Below are positions 1-11,188 of a stretch of 64,000 nt of DNA, one piece after another. Source of the DNA: Ascarosepion bandense (lineage: Eukaryota > Mollusca > Cephalopoda > Sepiida > Sepiidae). Within the stretch, counting starts at the first letter, position 1. Every line of letters starts with the position of its first letter. The position numbers were made by a program, and so were the translations under genes. Below the pieces are notes generated by a model that had not been told where the DNA came from, searched no databases, and worked only from the letters and a program-made list of their open reading frames with translations. The stretch covers positions 482,001 through 546,000 of the forward strand of contig JBBBDQ010001274.1 of NCBI GenBank assembly GCA_037127315.1. Reading direction: 5' to 3'.

Positions 1-1184
1 ATATTTATAGCACTGAAGAAGCCAGGTGCAGACGCGTGCGAACTACACAGAACTATCAGCTTAATAAATCACATTACAAAACCGATTGCCAGAATCAGGC
101 CAGAGATGCGACAGGAATAGTGCTGGTTCGTGAAAGACACTGGAACAAGGAACACTATATTTATGATTAAGATGCTCTCCGAAAGGTCAATACAAATGAA
201 GAAAGACTTGTACCTATGTTTTATTGATTATGCGAAAGCGTTTGACAGAATACGCTACAAAGACTTGATGGAGAGGCTCAGCAGCCTCGACCTATTTGGG
301 CAAAATATAACTGTAATCAAAAATCTCTACTGGCAGCAAACGGCCTGCATACGGACATGTAGTGATTTCAGCAGATTTACAAAGATAAAAAGGGGCGTAA
401 GACAAGAATGTGTCTTTTCACCGGATCTGTTTAACTTTTACAGCGAGAATATTTTGAGGACCCTAGATGCTACGCCAGGATTTGTTACTGGTAGCCACAA
501 TTTGAACAACATAAAGTATGCTTTTCTTGTCAACTATTAGCACAGTGCTGATTGCAGACACGGAAAGAAATGTATAAGACCTCCTACAGAAGGTAGCTGA
601 GGAGAGTGACAAAAAAGGACAACAAATAAACTGCAAGAAAACTGAATGCATGATCATCAGCAAAAAGAGCAACCCAAAATGCCAAATGCAGGTGTGGGAT
701 ACTAGACTCAAGCAAGTACAAATTTTTAAATACCTAGAAAGTGTTTTAACAGGAGATGACAAGTGCTACACTGAGATTCGAAGGCGAATTGGCATGGCGA
801 AGGACGCGTTCCAGAAGCTGAGAAAAGTACTAACACACAGGAAAATTTCACTAGAAACAAAAAAGAGAGTGCTCGATTGCGATGTGATATCAGTTCTCGA
901 CTACGTCAGTGAATGCTGGACAATATCATCCAAGATGAGAAAAAAAAACTTGAAGCAGCGGACATGTGGTTCTACAGAAGGATGCTGCTGACATCATGAA
1001 CCGAGCATGTGAGCAATGATGAGGTTTTGGATTAACACATTTGAATGGCCTGAGCAGGTGGATGACGGAACGGGGATTGCATGGTGTAAAACATGGAGAA
1101 AACATACTAAGAGCCACCAGGAAAAGAGAGACGTGGAAAGCCATGAACGCCTACGCCCTAAAAGGACAGAGCACATAGAAGAAG
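1..1184 (+). mobile_element. LINE-A copy 1: reverse transcriptase relic, 5' truncated by window edge
   Basis: Non-LTR retrotransposon ORF2 relic of the RTE/jockey-like type. In frame pieces I see the pre-palm region (ALKKPGADACELHRTISL), RT motif A (FIDYAKAFDRI at about 220-252), motif B ([15 protein letters not shown], about 391-435), the thumb region ([19 protein letters not shown] equivalent, about 760-820) and the C-terminal tail whose last residues read AYALKGQST-like just before a GAAGAAGAAG tail near 1175-1184. The catalytic YADD motif C is destroyed at about 518-545. Several frame changes and stops make it a pseudogene. The tail and residue order match copies at 1280-2075 and 5605-7420 on the other strand. 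The exact LINE clade is not resolved by eye. Confidence 0.85.
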
Positions 1185-1279
1185 AAGATTTACCATCTTA
1201 TGTTATTGTTTTCATTCTATTTTTGCACATCAAAGCACTATAACTTTCTCGGGTATAAAGTTAATAGGAAGGGTTCTGA

Positions 1280-2075
1280 AGCATTCGTATTCTTCTAGGT
1301 GCCATGTTCCTTCAGAACGTAGGCGATCATGGCCTTTCACGTCTCCCTATCTCCCGTAGATCTTAGCACGTTTTCTTCTGTTACCCAACCCAAACCCCTC
1401 TCTGCCATCACCCTGCTCAGGTCCTTCAAATATGTTTTCCGCTGCTTTCCCCTGTATCTCTTTCCCTTTATATGATCTGTATGTATCAGATTCTTCCTCA
1501 TCACATGTCTCAGGGACTTCAGCACTGTTTTCCTCTTAATTTCTTTTTTCGTTTCCATCCTTTCCAATCATCATTGCTCACATGCTCGATCCATGATATC
1601 CGCAGCATCCTTCGCATTCTCATTGCTTCCATTTTTTTCTTAATCTTTGATGATATTGTCCAGCATTCACTGCCATACTGAAGAACTGTTTCTAGCAAAA
1701 TGTTCCTGTCTCTTAATACTCAGCTCAGCTTTTGGGATGCCTCCTTGACAACGCCAATTCGCCTTCGAATCTCAGCGTAGCAACTTCCATCTTTTGTTAG
1801 AACACTTCCCAAGTACTTACATTTTTGTACTTGCTTGATTTTAGTATCCCCAACCTGTAATTGGCATTTTGGACTATACATTCGGTTTTCTTGTAGTTTA
1901 TTTGTAGTTCTTTCTTTCGACTTTCTTCATCTACCTTTTTTTAGGAGGACGTGTATTTTTTTTTCTTGTCAGCTATTAGCACTGTAATATCTGCGTATCT
2001 CATGTTGTTCAGATTGTGACCGCCATCTTGACATAACTTCTAGGGTCCTCAGGATAGTCTCGCTGTACAAGTTGA
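1280..2075 (-). mobile_element. LINE-A copy 2: C-terminal half of RT, opposite strand
   Basis: On the minus strand this reads the same LINE-A product as its neighbour: NNMRYADITVLIADK at about 2010-1965 (second Asp of the YADD box replaced), the INYKKTEC segment, the EIRRR segment, KEIKRKTVLKSLRHVMRKN and KRYRGKQRKTYLKDLSRVMAERGLG, ending at AMIAYVLKEHGT near 1285. It lies about 95 bp from copy 1 in tail-to-tail orientation. Multiple stops and frameshifts are present. Confidence 0.82.
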
Positions 2076-2394
2076 ATAGATTTTATAAATACACAATTTT
2101 TCATAACTAGTCTTTTAATTTTGGTTCGTATCAAATCTTTGACCTTCCTTGGAATTGTTCACAACAATGCAATTTCTCCAAGAACAAAGAATTTCGCGCA
2201 GTCCGGTACTATGCGAAAATTGGCACCCAGTGTACCTTAAAAAAGGTGTCGACCGTAGTCTAGATCATCGAATCAAAGCAAATGATCCTTTTCTTAATGG
2301 CATAATATGTGCTTCGACAACATACAGTTTTGAATTCGGGTTTTTTCCTTCTCTTATACTGTTCGCTACCGAAAGACTGTAAAATTCAGTCTTT
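2076..2394. other. Unassigned AT-rich stretch
   Basis: A 77-codon open frame at 2149-2382 (+) has no recognisable domain. I see no repeat unit or RNA signature. Confidence 0.4.
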
Positions 2395-2555
2395 CCTTCT
2401 ATTTATCCATAACCAGGAGCAGAATAGATGAATTCACACCTTTCCCAATGATACTAGTGCGTAAGTGTGTGAAATGAACTCGACTGGAATTCGAACTTTG
2501 CTCTCCCGTTCCTCAATCCGCACCGTAATCTATCATTCTACCGTACCTAATGGGG
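2395..2555 (-). mobile_element. Degenerate SINE-A 5' region
   Basis: Resembles the tRNA-like head and adjoining body of the SINE-A family on the minus strand: an internal B-box-like segment (GGAATTCGAACTTTGC on +) and the CTTTCCCAATG...GCGTAAGTGTG body motif. It is strongly diverged and lacks the 3' hairpin. Confidence 0.5.
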
Positions 2556-3155
2556 TCTGACGGAGATGCTATTCACGGCAATGTAGCCTTCAAATGCCTC
2601 CCCAACTAATGACAGATCGATACACTGTTTGCTTTAAATTTAGCAATTAGATTTTCCCATCACTAATTTTTGTTTTTACAGCATTTAATTTAAACATAGT
2701 TTTTAAAATTTGATTGTTCTTGTTCTTGCTCTTGTTCTTCTTTTTTTTTTTTTTTTTTGTAGTGGGTGTGTAACAAAGAAAGAACCTATTCCTTTTCTCT
2801 GTATTTAATATATAATCACTGGATTAGGTGCATTGACAAAAGGGGGAATACATTGAATAGTAAATATTTATGTAAAAAATGTTTCCTTTTTCATTATTAG
2901 ACTCCGAACTTTTACTCTATGTGTGTGTATATTTGCGTGTGTGTATGTGTTCGTGTGTGTATTAGTATTAGATTTAATATTGGGTATATATGCGGGCGGT
3001 CGTGCGTTTTTGTTGCCCTGAAATGTTTGCCTATATATGGTTTCTACGAAAATGTGAGACGACATTACGTTTAATCGAAAGCGAAGCTGTGTCAAAATAA
3101 TTATATGAATATCTGTTGGGCATCTAGTACTTTATTTATTAGTTTCTGAGCACTG
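2556..3155. other. Unassigned, with poly(T) and GT-rich pieces
   Basis: Holds a poly(T) run at 2741-2758 and a short GT-rich tract at 2920-2960. No gene-like frame that is not low complexity. Confidence 0.4.
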
Positions 3156-3157
3156 CG

Positions 3158-3630
3158 TTCTTCTTCTTCATCATTTTTTCTCCTTCTTTTTCTTTTTCTT
3201 CTCCTCCTTCTCCTCCTCGTTTTTTCTCCTTCTCCTCCCCCTTCTTCTTCTTGTCCTTTTTCTTTTTCTCATCCTCCTTCTTTTCCTTCTCCTCCCCCTT
3301 TTTTTTTTCTCCTCTTCCTCCCGCTTCTTCTTCTTTTTCTTCTTTTTCTTTTCTCTTCCTTCTTCTTCTTCTCCTTTTTTCTTTTTCTCCTCCTCCTTCC
3401 TCATCTTCCTCATTTCCTTCTCCTTTTTCTTTTTCTTATCCTCTCACTTCTTCTCTCCTTCTCTTTTTTATTTTTCTCCTGCTCCTCCTACTTCTCCTCC
3501 ACCTCCTTTTACTTTTTCTCCTGCTCCTCCTCTTTCTTATTCTTCTCCTCCTCTTTTTTCTTTTTCTCATCCTCCTTCTTCTCCTCTTCCTTATTCTTTA
3601 TCTTCTTCTCCTTCTTCTCTCCTCCTCGTA
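3158..3630. repeat. Long polypyrimidine tract (CTT/CCT-rich)
   Basis: About 470 bp of almost pure C and T on the + strand, built of TTCTT, CTCCTCC and TTTTTC blocks. The long frames on both strands (Phe/Ser/Leu-rich or Lys/Glu/Arg-rich) are products of this composition, not genes. Such homopurine/homopyrimidine DNA can in principle form triplex structures. Confidence 0.9.
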
Positions 3631-4254
3631 ATGAATGCAAATCTAATTACTTTTTTAGAGTAGTCAAGAGAGTTGGGCACCTGATCCCTAAATACTTGAA
3701 CAAATGACACTTCGTGTTCAACTCGGTTAATAAGAACGTTTTGTCGCGTCGTGACAGGCGTCAGGCTGATGAGAAAGAGGAAATTGCCGCGCCGCGCCAA
3801 GGCAGGTTTTGTAATGAAGAATTTGTGGCTCTAAAAATATGTGTCCATTGACTTCATCTCAAATTTGGTTTGTTTGCCTATTTTGTTTACGCTTCTTTCG
3901 AACACATGTTTTTATTTCGTTAACAAGTTATGCAGAATCCCAGAAAAAAGAACATTCGTATCATTGTTGTTCTTTAATTTGGATTAAAGGTAGCCTCATT
4001 ATTCTTTAGCATCACATCCTAACCGCTCAAAAATAAACCCTCGATGGAGAATAACTAAGCTCATTGTAAATAGTTACTATATTTCGTTTATAAAAGTAAA
4101 AAGAGATACAATGTAATTGTTGTAACAACTGATGCTACTTAAAAGAGGCATTATAAAAATTAATATTAGGATTCTTAGCCCTTCTTTAGAGCATTTGTCT
4201 CAATCGAAATATATTGATCTTTATGTTATTTTAAAAGGGAAGATCTCTTTAGAA
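3631..4254. other. Unassigned stretch
   Basis: No repeat family or coding signature recognised. A segment at 3710-3800 is more GC-rich than its surroundings. Confidence 0.35.
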
Positions 4255-4665
4255 AATTGGGCGTAAAATCGAACAGGGTAAAATTTTGTGTAAAACCGAA
4301 TAATGTAAAAGCGTATGGAAAATCGAACTCTGTAACATTGTAAAATGATGTGTAAATCGTACAATCTAAAATCTTGTTTAACATCGAACGATGTAAATTC
4401 GTATGTAAAATCGAACCATTTAAAATCGTATTTAAAATCGAACAATATAAAATTGTGTTAAAAATCAAACACTGTAAAAATCTGTGTAAAATCTATCACT
4501 TTAAAATCGAACACTGTAAAATTGTGTAAAATGAAACACTAAATTCGAACGATGTAAAATCGTGTGTAAAATCAAGCAATATAAAATCGAACTCTGTAAA
4601 ATTGTGTGAATAATCAAACCATGTAAAATTGAACACATTGTAAATCCATCTGTAAAATCGAAAAA
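4255..4665. repeat. Degenerate minisatellite, about 28-bp unit
   Basis: Around 14 diverged copies of a unit close to TAAAATCGAACAATGTAAAA followed by a TCGTGTG-like spacer. Unit lengths vary from about 26 to 40 bp. The three overlapping minus-strand frames here are periodic (F-D-F-T-Y type) and are artefacts of the repeat. Confidence 0.8.
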
Positions 4666-5224
4666 ATAAATACAAACGATTATCGAAATAAAGCAATAAA
4701 CTTGCTACAGATTCCTCTTCTCTGTGCCATGTTTCTTAATGGCATATGAGATTATGGTTATCCACAATTTTCCTCTCCTTTAAAGCTCTTAGAACTTCTT
4801 GTCTTTTTGCTATTTCTCAAGTTAAAAAGTCAAACTAATTGCAACATAATCAGTCCTGACCTGGTATCGCGAATTCAGACACTTTTTCCACCGACGTGGT
4901 GAGCAGAGTTCCAATTTCTGTTTATTATATCCACATGCGCACAAATACCCTTGGAAAAAGTATAAATTCCCCTCTTCCCCCACCAGGTATAGGTTAATTA
5001 GTAATGCTGATATCAGTAAACTATTAACATCTCACCCACCAATTCTTAAAATGGAATATTGATAATAAATATAATGTATATTTTCTTGCTTTAAATAACC
5101 TGCAAAGTCTTTGTCAACCGTAGAAAACGAATTAATCAATCAAAACCTCACGGATATGACAGGAGTTTTCTCTGTTTTTTCCACAAATATTTCCATGGCA
5201 ATAATTCTGGGGAGTTGTAGTCAT
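4666..5224. other. Unassigned stretch
   Basis: AT-rich DNA with no recognised element. A possible SINE scrap near 4880-4960 is too diverged to assign. Confidence 0.35.
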
Positions 5225-5545
5225 TATTGCCTTGACTGCATGAATTTAAACATGCTACTAGATTGGCAACTTGGTCCCACAGTTTTACTCGGGAAAAAGT
5301 TATGCAATCGTCAGTTCTATTCTGACAGCTTCTTTCATGCATTTCTCGCTTGTGGAAATCCCTTCCGTGTTCTTGTTTCTCTGTCACTTATAATTTTGAA
5401 AAGATTAAATACAACGTCACTTCGCAATTTTCTGTCTTTCTGAAACCTGATGTTTTATTGTCCTTCCTTCTCACTAAAGTCTTCACATTGTCTTAAACAC
5501 CTAGCAATCCTTTGAGACTTAGTGGTATAATCGCCTTGGTTTAAA
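5225..5545 (+). mobile_element. LINE-B 3' end fragment
   Basis: Carries the C-terminal and 3' UTR signature of the CR1-like LINE-B: LLDWQLGPTVLL at about 5248-5290, an FHAFLACGNPFRVL equivalent of the FFSCTSCLWNSLPYT block, and the CGCCTTGG...AATGATTAAAAAAAA tail at 5530-5560. Severely decayed. Confidence 0.72.
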
Positions 5546-5604
5546 TAAATGATTAAAAAAAAGATCACTCGACTGTAATTTTCAAATAATTCAATATATA
5601 TCTA

Positions 5605-7420
5605 TCATTATTCTATGTGCTGTGCCTTTCAGGACTTAGGAGATCATTGTTCTCCACGTCTCCCTATCCCTGGTGGCTCTTAGTATGTTTTCTCCTGTTA
5701 CACCACTCAACCCTCGTTCCGTCATCCACCTGATCAGGCCAGTCAAATATGTTATCCGCTAGCTTCCTCTGTCTCTTTTTCCTTCTATCTGGCCTGTCAG
5801 TATCAAGTTCTCCAAGCCCTCCTTCCACGTTGCATATCCCAGGAACTTAAGTTGTCTCTTCTTGATGATCACTATTAGTTTTCTTTTCGTTGCCATTCTT
5901 TCCAAAACCTCAACGTTGCTGGCATGCTCGGTCCACGATATCCGCAGCAACCTTCTGTAGAACCACATTTCCGCTGCTTCAAGTTTTTTCCTCATTTTCG
6001 ATTATATTATTCAGCATTCACTGCAATATTGAAGAACTGACATCACATAGCAATCTTGCACTCTCTTCGTTGTTTCTAGCGAAATTTTCCTGTGTCTTAG
6101 TACTTTACTCAGCTTCTGGAACGCGTACTTTGCCATGCGAATTCGCCTTCGTATCTCTGTGTCGCACTTTCCATCTCCTGTTTGAACACTTCCTAGGTAT
6201 TTAAATTTTCGTGTATTTCCCACCTGTATTTGGCATTTTGGGTTGCTCTTTTTGCTGATGACCATGCATTCAGTTTTCTTGCAGTTTATTTGTAGTCCTT
6301 GTTTGTCACTCTCCACAGCTACATTCTGTAGGAAGCCTTGTACATTTCTTTCCGTGTCTACAATTTGCACTGTATCATCAGCATACCTATGTTGTTCAAG
6401 TTGTAGCCTACCAATAACAAACCCTGGCGTAGCATCTAGGGTCCTCAAAATATTCTCGCTGAACAAGTTGAACAGATCCGGTGAAAAGACACATTCATGT
6501 CTTACGCCTCTTTCTATCTTTGTTAATCTGCTGAAAGGCTTACCTGTCCGCATGCAGGCAGTTTACTGTCAGTAGAGATTCTTGATTACTCTGATATCTT
6601 TCCCAGAAATATCGAAGCTGCTGAGCATCTCCGCCAATTCTTTGTCTCGTATTTTGTCGAATGCCTTTGCATAATCAATAAAACATAAAACTTCTTCAAG
6701 TCCTTCTTCATCCTAATCATAAATATAGTGTTCCAGTGTCCTTGACGAACCCGCACTGTTCCTGTCGTATCTCTAGCCTAATTCTGCTTCTCGCTCTATT
6801 CATCAGGATTCTGACAATCAGTTTTGTAAAGTGACTCATTAAGCTGATAGTTCTGTGCAGCTTGCACTCGTTCGCACCTGGCTTCTTTGGCAGTGTTATA
6901 ATAATCGACTTGCATAGGTCGTCTGGTATTATTCCACTATTATAAATTTCGTTTATTATTTCGGTAATTTTCTCTATATCGAATTCTTCCAGAGCTTTCC
7001 GCAGCTCTATTACAATGCCGCCTGGACCAGCTGCTTTGTTTCTGTTCAGATTGTCCATTGCAGTTTCCATTTCGGACTTTAATATTTCCAGTCCGTCCTC
7101 ATCTTTGTGTATTCTCGGTTGCTCTCTCCTGTCGCGGAAAAGATCTTTTATATACTCTTCCCATCGCTGGAGAATTTCCTCTTTCTCTAATATTATCGTT
7201 CCATACTTGGATTTTATGCATTCTGCTGAGGAGTATGATTTTTGTCCTGTCAGTTCTCTTATCTCTTTATGCATCTCTGCTTTATTGGTCCTGCTCAGTC
7301 TCTCTACCTCTGCGCATTTGTTGTTGAGCCACTTTACGACAAAAAACCCTGCTTTCAAATATAGCTTTTTATCAGTATACCACTGAAAAACAACAATCTT
7401 GGCACTACGTATTATCACAA
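5605..7420 (-). mobile_element. LINE-A copy 3: longest RT relic, linker to C-terminus
   Basis: The most complete LINE-A in the window. Reading the minus strand from 7418: a pre-RT linker (RELTGQKSYSSAECIKSKYGTI, then KNRKAAGPGGI-type motif 0/1 region, ITLPKKPGANECKLHRTISL), a gap, FIDYAKAFDKIRDKEL motif A near 6660, [23 protein letters not shown] motif B near 6500, an intact [15 protein letters not shown] motif C near 6390, the thumb block, and a C-terminal zinc-free tail RKKLEAAEMWFYRRLLRI to 5605. It retains the catalytic Asp pair but is split by at least two frame breaks (about 6717 and 6011), so it is inactive. The 3' end points to lower coordinates. Confidence 0.88.
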
Positions 7421-8000
7421 CTCAACTATATATATATAGATATAGTTGTATGGGCGTGTGTTTGTGTCTGGGTGGTGACTTTCGTCAAAAACGATACACA
7501 AGGCGGCAGATTTAAATTCATCACGTAACTTCTTGCGTTCGTCTACAATCTTTCTCCTTTCAGGACATAAATTATACAAAAAATTGCTCTGCTGGGCCTC
7601 ATTTTTCTTCGCATGGAGACCTGCCTGGCTCCTTCCGTGACGTACTTGTCAGTGATGTAAATAGTTGCTTCATACGCATGTAAAGGAGGGCTGAAGGTGA
7701 TGGAATTATTGTTAATAGAAAAGAGAGACCAGCACTCATGTTCTCGCCGTTTTTTTTTTTTGTTTTTTTTTTTTTGAGGGTGAAACGTTTTTGTGACTCT
7801 ACATGCTTGCATAGGTTAATCTATTCGTTCAGTTAGAGGTAAAATAGAATTCATCCTTGATGAAGGTTGGAAGTGTCGCCAAGAACGCTTGAATGGATTG
7901 AGCATTCGCACAATTGTTCTATAATTTATGTTCTGAAAGAAGAAAGTTTGTAGGATTGTATGGGATTTTTTGCGGGGAACTTGTGTTCCTCCATTCTAAC
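7421..8000. other. Unassigned, short AT repeat and poly(T)
   Basis: (TA)n at about 7425-7445 abuts LINE-A copy 3; a T-rich run lies at 7751-7774. Otherwise nothing recognised. Confidence 0.4.
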
Positions 8001-8002
8001 AA

Positions 8003-8278
8003 AACCTACTCCTCTGAAACCCTTGGTCCGATTCCAGCCAAAACCGTTTCACTTGTCGATCATCACATAGATCTCTAATGTACGCAAAACCTTTTCGAAT
8101 CGAATCACAGAGTACACCAGAAATCATTGAAACCCTTAAAAATTACGAACTCTTCTCCTCTGAGACGCCTTATGCGAATTCAACCAAAATCAGGTAACTT
8201 GTAGATCAAGGTCCGAACCTTTAATGTACACAAAAGTTTTTTTTAAATCAATGCAATCAATGTATTTCAGTGGGTGCA
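8003..8278 (+). repeat. Two-copy direct repeat of about 140 bp
   Basis: Two diverged units start at about 8008 and 8156. Both run CTCCTCTGA(A/G)AC..., then a GATTCCAGCCAAAA or GAATTCAACCAAAA block, CACTTGT/AACTTGTAGATCA, TAATGTAC(G/A)CAAAA and a TTTCGAATC/TTTAAATCA end. They precede the Helitron-like relic at 8923, and I infer they are part of its 5' flank. Confidence 0.6.
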
Positions 8279-8922
8279 TTTTGAACAGAAGTAACGCAGG
8301 AACTCCCAAAGTGACGTAAGTCGAGGTGCCACTGAACCTAAGTATTAATCTTTATTTTCGGACAATACTCTACAAACATTCTACGTTTACAATGAATTGA
8401 ATTTTGCACAACCAGAGCTCATCAAATGTGTCTAATTGTAAAACTTAAACTAAGGTTTTATTGAATTTAAGATTTCTCATTACGCTTGGCCAAAACAGCG
8501 GCCTCACCTCCTCTGTAAAAAAAAAAAATAGAAAAACTTTTCTGACTCAATTTCTCTGTGAGTTACGCGATCCAAATACTATTTAATTTTTGTTGATACA
8601 TTTTTCTTTTATTATTCTGACTAAAATATCATACCTCATGCAGGTTAGGTTTATTTAACTAAAAAATTGCCGTCTAAGAATGGGACTCATTTCTAAACTT
8701 GCGATTTCGAACTCTGGCTAGTACATACAACGCCCTGGTACTGCTTTATATTTAAGATACACATTCTCGACTAATTTCACGCCCCTATTCTAAATTCCTT
8801 GAAAGAAAAGGCACGCTGTACATTTCACCAAACGCCAATTGTGTAGACAAAGGAGTCAACGGGAGGCTTCATGGAGTAGTAGGCAGTTCTAAAGTGTGGA
8901 ATAGTCTGTGAATGTAACGGCC
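8279..8922. other. Unassigned stretch before the Helitron-like frame
   Basis: No clear coding or repeat signal. It may be the 5' non-coding region of the element that continues at 8923. Confidence 0.35.
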
Positions 8923-9412
8923 ATGTCCATTGACGAGAGTTGTTTGAGCCAAGAAACTAGAAATGTCTCCCCAACTGTATCTGCACATTCAATTGAAAAT
9001 GATGAGTGTTCATTTGAACAATCCGTTAATGATTCCTAAATTGTAGCTTCCAGTGCTTCAGTGATTAAAGAAGAACGTCGACTTAGGTTATCAACAAAAA
9101 CAAACGCATGGGGCTTTAGAGAATGAGGTTCAATGTAAACATCGTTTAAACAGAAACGCTACTGCAATGGCAGGTGCGTGAGCTTAAGAGAATGAGGTTC
9201 AATGTGAGCTTCATCTAAGTAGAATTGCTACAGCTATGGCCGCCACAAGAGCTTCGCAGAATGATGCCCAGCGTGAACTTTGTCGTAGAAGAAATGTTAC
9301 AACTACAGTTGCTGCACGAGCTTCAGAGAATGAAGTTCAACATAATCTTCGTCAGCACAGCAACGCTACTTATTTGACAACTGCAGTAACTGCGTAGAAT
9401 GAAGATAAACCA
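8923..9412 (+). mobile_element. Helitron-like N-terminal relic with 23-residue repeats
   Basis: From ATG 8923 the + strand reads MSIDESCLSQETRNVSP and then, after a stop near 9040, Arg/Glu/Ala-rich repeats. The clearest two units are ATRASQNDAQRELCRRRNV (from about 9242) and AARASENEVQHNLRQHSNAT (from about 9311), spaced exactly 69 bp, so the period is 23 residues. Earlier units at about 9110-9230 are broken by stops. Repeats of the form ARASENEEQRE..R are, to my knowledge, typical of the N-terminal part of Helitron Rep/helicase proteins in animals. Rep HUH and helicase domains are not present here. Confidence 0.6.
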
Positions 9413-9785
9413 GGGTGTATAAAAACCTTTAAAATCTAAAAAAATTCAGCAGACTTTAAAAAAAAATTAATTAAAAATTAACATAAATTGGGTAAAAAAA
9501 ATCATGGTAAAACGAAGAAAATAGGAGAAAATCGATACAGGCTGCTCCAGTGTACCTTTGAAATGAGGTGGAAAAAGAAAACGGTGCTAAAAAAGGTCGC
9601 CAAATTTTTGGATGGGAAAAGTTTCATAAAATACTCGAAAATGCTCTTAAAAATCGAAAAATGACCAGAGAATACTAAACTTTGAGCTGCAAACTCAAAA
9701 AAATCCGCCAAAGAAACTTACAAATTTGACAAATGATTCCCAAAAACCTAAAATTTAAAATTAACCGACACCTATACACACTGTA
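9413..9785. other. AT-rich segment interrupting the Helitron-like repeats
   Basis: A-rich DNA (many AAAAATC words) separates two blocks that share the 23-residue repeat. It may be an insertion; I cannot see terminal repeats or target duplications. Confidence 0.4.
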
Positions 9786-9990
9786 AAGGTGATCGGCAAC
9801 TGAGCCGAAAGGCTGCGTCTACGGCAGCTGCGTGAGTTCAAGAGACTGACGTTCAACGTTACGTTCATGTGAACAAAGACGCCGCTGCAATAAAAGCTGC
9901 GAAGACTGAAGGTGAATGCTATCGTCGTTTGAGCAGAAACGCTAATTCAATGTCAGCAGCAAGAGAAGATGTGCATGGCGGGGTAGGCAG
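9786..9990 (+). mobile_element. Helitron-like repeats, second block
   Basis: Continues the same repeat type in one frame: RQLSRKAASTAAA, a stop, then VQETDVQRYVHVNKDAAAIKA and KTEGECYRRLSRNANSMSAARE. It then runs into the GAA-rich tract. Confidence 0.6.
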
Positions 9991-10285
9991 ATTCACTTCA
10001 CGAAGAAAAAGAAGAAAAATTGGAAGAAGACAAAGAAGAAGTTGAATAGGAAGAAGAAAAAAAGAAAAAGAACGAGAAAAAGAAGACGAAGATGTCGACG
10101 AAGACAAAGAAGTCAACGAAGACAACGAAGAAAATGAAGAAGACGACGAAGACGGAGACCAAGAAAAAGAAGAAGAGGAAGAAGTAGAAGAAGAGGAAGA
10201 AGTAGAAGAAGAAAAAATAAGAACCTGAAGACGAGGGCGAAAACGATGACGAAGATGAATGAGATGACGAAGACGAAAAAAATCG
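9991..10285. repeat. Purine-rich GAA/GAC tract
   Basis: About 290 bp of GAAGAAGA, GACGAAGAC and AAAGAAAAAG words on the + strand. The two Ser/Phe-rich minus-strand frames across it are low complexity. It may have expanded from an acidic or basic segment of the adjacent Helitron-like coding region. Confidence 0.8.
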
Positions 10286-11188
10286 ACGTCTAAATAAACG
10301 CTTACTATTTTCAGTTGCATGTGTAGATCCAATGGTAAAAGCATTTCTGGTTTGTTGATTCAAGCGATAATTGTTGGTGGATGTGGTTTTAGCTGAAGCT
10401 GGTCATTTTTTTATGCTGGAGCTGTCTATGAAAACAAACGATATGTTTAAATTTTTTGTAATTTCTACCTTATCATATGCCATAATTATTTCACATTTTC
10501 TACAGGGTCCTAACCACTCCGGCGTTGCCGAGACAATGCATCCACTTCTGCGTCACAACGTCATTGAATCACATTACAGGCTCCCGTAACGCCCGCCTCC
10601 ATTCTTCTTCTAATTTTACATACATCATTCCTGTTTATTACAAAATTTTACTAAGAATGAATCGCATTTCAGAAATACAACAAAAACAAATTGCATTTTT
10701 TTAAACTTACGCGTCAAGACAACCTCACACTGGAGCTTTCTGAATAAGCACTTGATTTTAATATTTTAAGATAACCACTAAAAAAACTACAAAGCTCTAC
10801 AATAAACATGTATTGAGCACTCTTTAGTATAACTATGTACTGGTATAATTCAATTATGACCAAGAAGCTGACTGAAAGTAATTATATATATATACAAAAA
10901 CAAAGTGGCTTGATGGTAAAATCCAAAAAGAGATTCTCTTAATATTAATTATTAAGAATAAAATATTAAAACTAATCCAACCAGAGGTCTCAATGTAAAT
11001 AAAATATCTTTACACACAACACATTAAACAAATAATTGTAATTTATCAAAGTGATTTCGATCGTCGACGAAACGTGGTTAGTTTCATCCGTTGAAATAGG
11101 CATACGATCTCGTGAGACTTGACATTTTTTATATGTGATTATATAAAGTAGAACTCTTAGTACTTGGTAAGGTAAATTCTACAGGAGA
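10286..11188. other. Unassigned AT-rich stretch
   Basis: No coding signal. At 11050-11082 a GATCGTC palindrome followed by GACGAAACG resembles part of a hammerhead core but lacks the CUGAUGA strand. It may be 3' flank of the Penelope-like relic that begins at about 11440 on the minus strand. Confidence 0.35.

Noticed and set aside
3171..3631. 80- and 126-residue frames on both strands
   Set aside because: Pure products of the polypyrimidine tract.
3767..3790. CTGATGA followed by GAAA at 3771
   Set aside because: No stem II can form between the two core strands and no closing stems are seen.
1..7420. LINE-A as three exons of a host gene
   Set aside because: Order, strand changes, stops and the shared 3' end show independent dead retrocopies.
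9919..10363. 141- and 121-residue minus-strand frames
   Set aside because: Complement of the GAA/GAC tract; Ser/Phe repeats only.
11050..11082. Hammerhead-like CGATCGTCGACGAAACG near the Penelope-like relic
   Set aside because: The stem II palindrome and GAAAC are present but the CUGAUGA strand reads GTGATTT, and it lies on the strand opposite to the element.
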